Translations under genes and position numbers: made by a program
Assembly: GCF_900636575.1 (NCBI RefSeq)
Contig: NZ_LR134293.1
Location: 1,861,501 to 1,925,500 of the forward strand
Source of the DNA: Streptococcus canis
GTDB taxonomy: Bacteria; Bacillota; Bacilli; Lactobacillales; Streptococcaceae
DNA: 64,000 nt
Reading direction: 5' to 3'
Notes under the pieces: model-generated
Databases searched by the model: none
What the model was told of the DNA's origin: nothing
Seen by the model: only the letters and a program-made list of their open reading frames with translations
Part shown: piece after piece, positions 63,550 through 64,000 of the stretch
How the letters are laid out: each line of letters opens with the position of its first letter
Numbering within the stretch: position 1 is the stretch's first letter

Positions 63550-63897
63550 TTAACGACGGATTTCTTTGATGCGAGCAGCTTTACCTTGTAATGCACGTAA
63601 GTAGTAAAGTTTCGCACGACGAACTTTACCGTGACGGATAACTTCGATTTTATCAACACGTGGTGTGTGGATTGGGAATGTACGTTCTACCCCGATACCA
63701 CCTGAGATTTTACGAACAGTGTACATTTCTGAGATCCCTTGACCTTTACGTGAAATAACAACACCTTCAAAAATCTGGATACGTTCGCGAGTTCCTTCGA
63801 CAACTTTTGCGTGAACGCGAACAGTGTCACCAGGACGGAAGCTAGGGATATCAGAGCGAAGTTGACCTTCTGTCAAACTTTGGATTAATGGATTCAT
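63550..63897 (-). CDS. rplS: Ribosomal protein L19
   Basis: bL19, 115 aa, at the 30S-50S interface of the ribosome. [20 protein letters not shown] and [20 protein letters not shown] are family blocks, and the basic C-terminal [20 protein letters not shown] is complete. The start has AGGAGAATAAAA before it. A GTGTGT/ACACAC hairpin (63958-63974) lies in its leader, in keeping with the known L19-type leader RNAs of Firmicutes, though I cannot confirm the class. Confidence 0.97.
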   Translation of the reverse strand: MNPLIQSLTEGQLRSDIPSFRPGDTVRVHAKVVEGTRERIQIFEGVVISRKGQGISEMYTVRKISGGIGVERTFPIHTPRVDKIEVIRHGKVRRAKLYYLRALQGKAARIKEIRR

Positions 63898-63957
63898 TTT
63901 TATTCTCCTATCTTACTAATCTTAAGTACTTGTCTTAGCGGATTAGCCGTAATTTTC

Positions 63958-63974
63958 GTGTGTCCATTACACAC
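63958..63974 (-). promoter_or_regulatory. Hairpin in the rplS leader
   Basis: 6-bp perfect stem GTGTGT/ACACAC with a 5-nt loop, about 60 nt before rplS. It may be part of an L19-type autoregulatory leader RNA; the upstream part is cut off by the window end. Confidence 0.4.
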
Positions 63975-64000
63975 AGGATTTATTCTAACAAAAAGAAACT

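Overview
The window is a stretch of a low-GC Gram-positive chromosome that I read as Streptococcus pyogenes (group A Streptococcus) or a very close relative. The strongest pointer is a complete nine-gene streptolysin S locus (sagA to sagI, 45.6-53.9 kb) next to eno and to a wall-anchored nuclease gene of the spnA type. The rest fits streptococcal gene order: dnaG-rpoD, rexB-rexA, pheS/pheT, murA-epuA-endA, the atp operon, the glg cluster, ligA, gyrB-ezrA and rodA. Nearly every gene is on the minus strand; only mscL, a yueI-like gene, a dead metallopeptidase and one IS fragment read on plus.

Layout: 0-4 kb holds sigma factor and primase, the mechanosensitive channel MscL and ribosomal protein S21. 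4-13 kb holds an amino-acid-type binding lipoprotein, an aminotransferase and the RexAB recombination nuclease. 13.2-15.9 kb is a decay zone: a zinc metallopeptidase with one frameshift and two in-frame stops, a dispersed repeat, a wrecked DUF1722 (YbgA-like) gene, an intact OsmC-family gene and a mosaic of two IS3-family transposase fragments that abuts the pheT stop codon. 15.9-20.3 kb holds pheT and pheS, separated by a dead GNAT acetyltransferase, with a T-box leader in front of pheS. 20.3-23.0 kb holds endA-epuA-murA and a DUF1146 gene. 23.3-29.7 kb is the F-type ATPase operon (atpEBFHAGDC). 30.2-38.3 kb holds glycogen synthesis and debranching genes, followed by a lipid kinase, ligA and a queT transporter gene under a preQ1-II type riboswitch. 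42.5-54 kb holds the wall-anchored nuclease and the sag operon. 54.4-64 kb holds eno, a yueI-like gene, an IS3 remnant, ezrA, gyrB, a HAD-like gene, rodA, tRNA-Arg(CCT) and rplS.

How the genes work together: SagA is a short peptide with a leader ending in GG and a Cys/Ser/Thr/Gly-rich core. SagB, SagC and SagD form the azole-making enzyme set, SagE is a CPBP-type membrane protease-like protein, SagF is a membrane protein of unknown role, and SagG/H/I form the ABC exporter. Ahead of this operon lie a good sagA promoter and, between sagA and sagB, a perfect 13-bp stem-loop that would make sagA message more abundant than the rest.

The least explained structure is a family of about 170-bp intergenic repeats present three times (3.50-3.67, 14.16-14.34 and 29.95-30.13 kb). 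All copies keep two hairpins, one ending in a T-run like an intrinsic terminator. Two copies are immediately bordered by direct repeats of about 19 bp, one of them perfect. I did not find a wholly new protein system; no CRISPR array, prophage or integrative element is visible.
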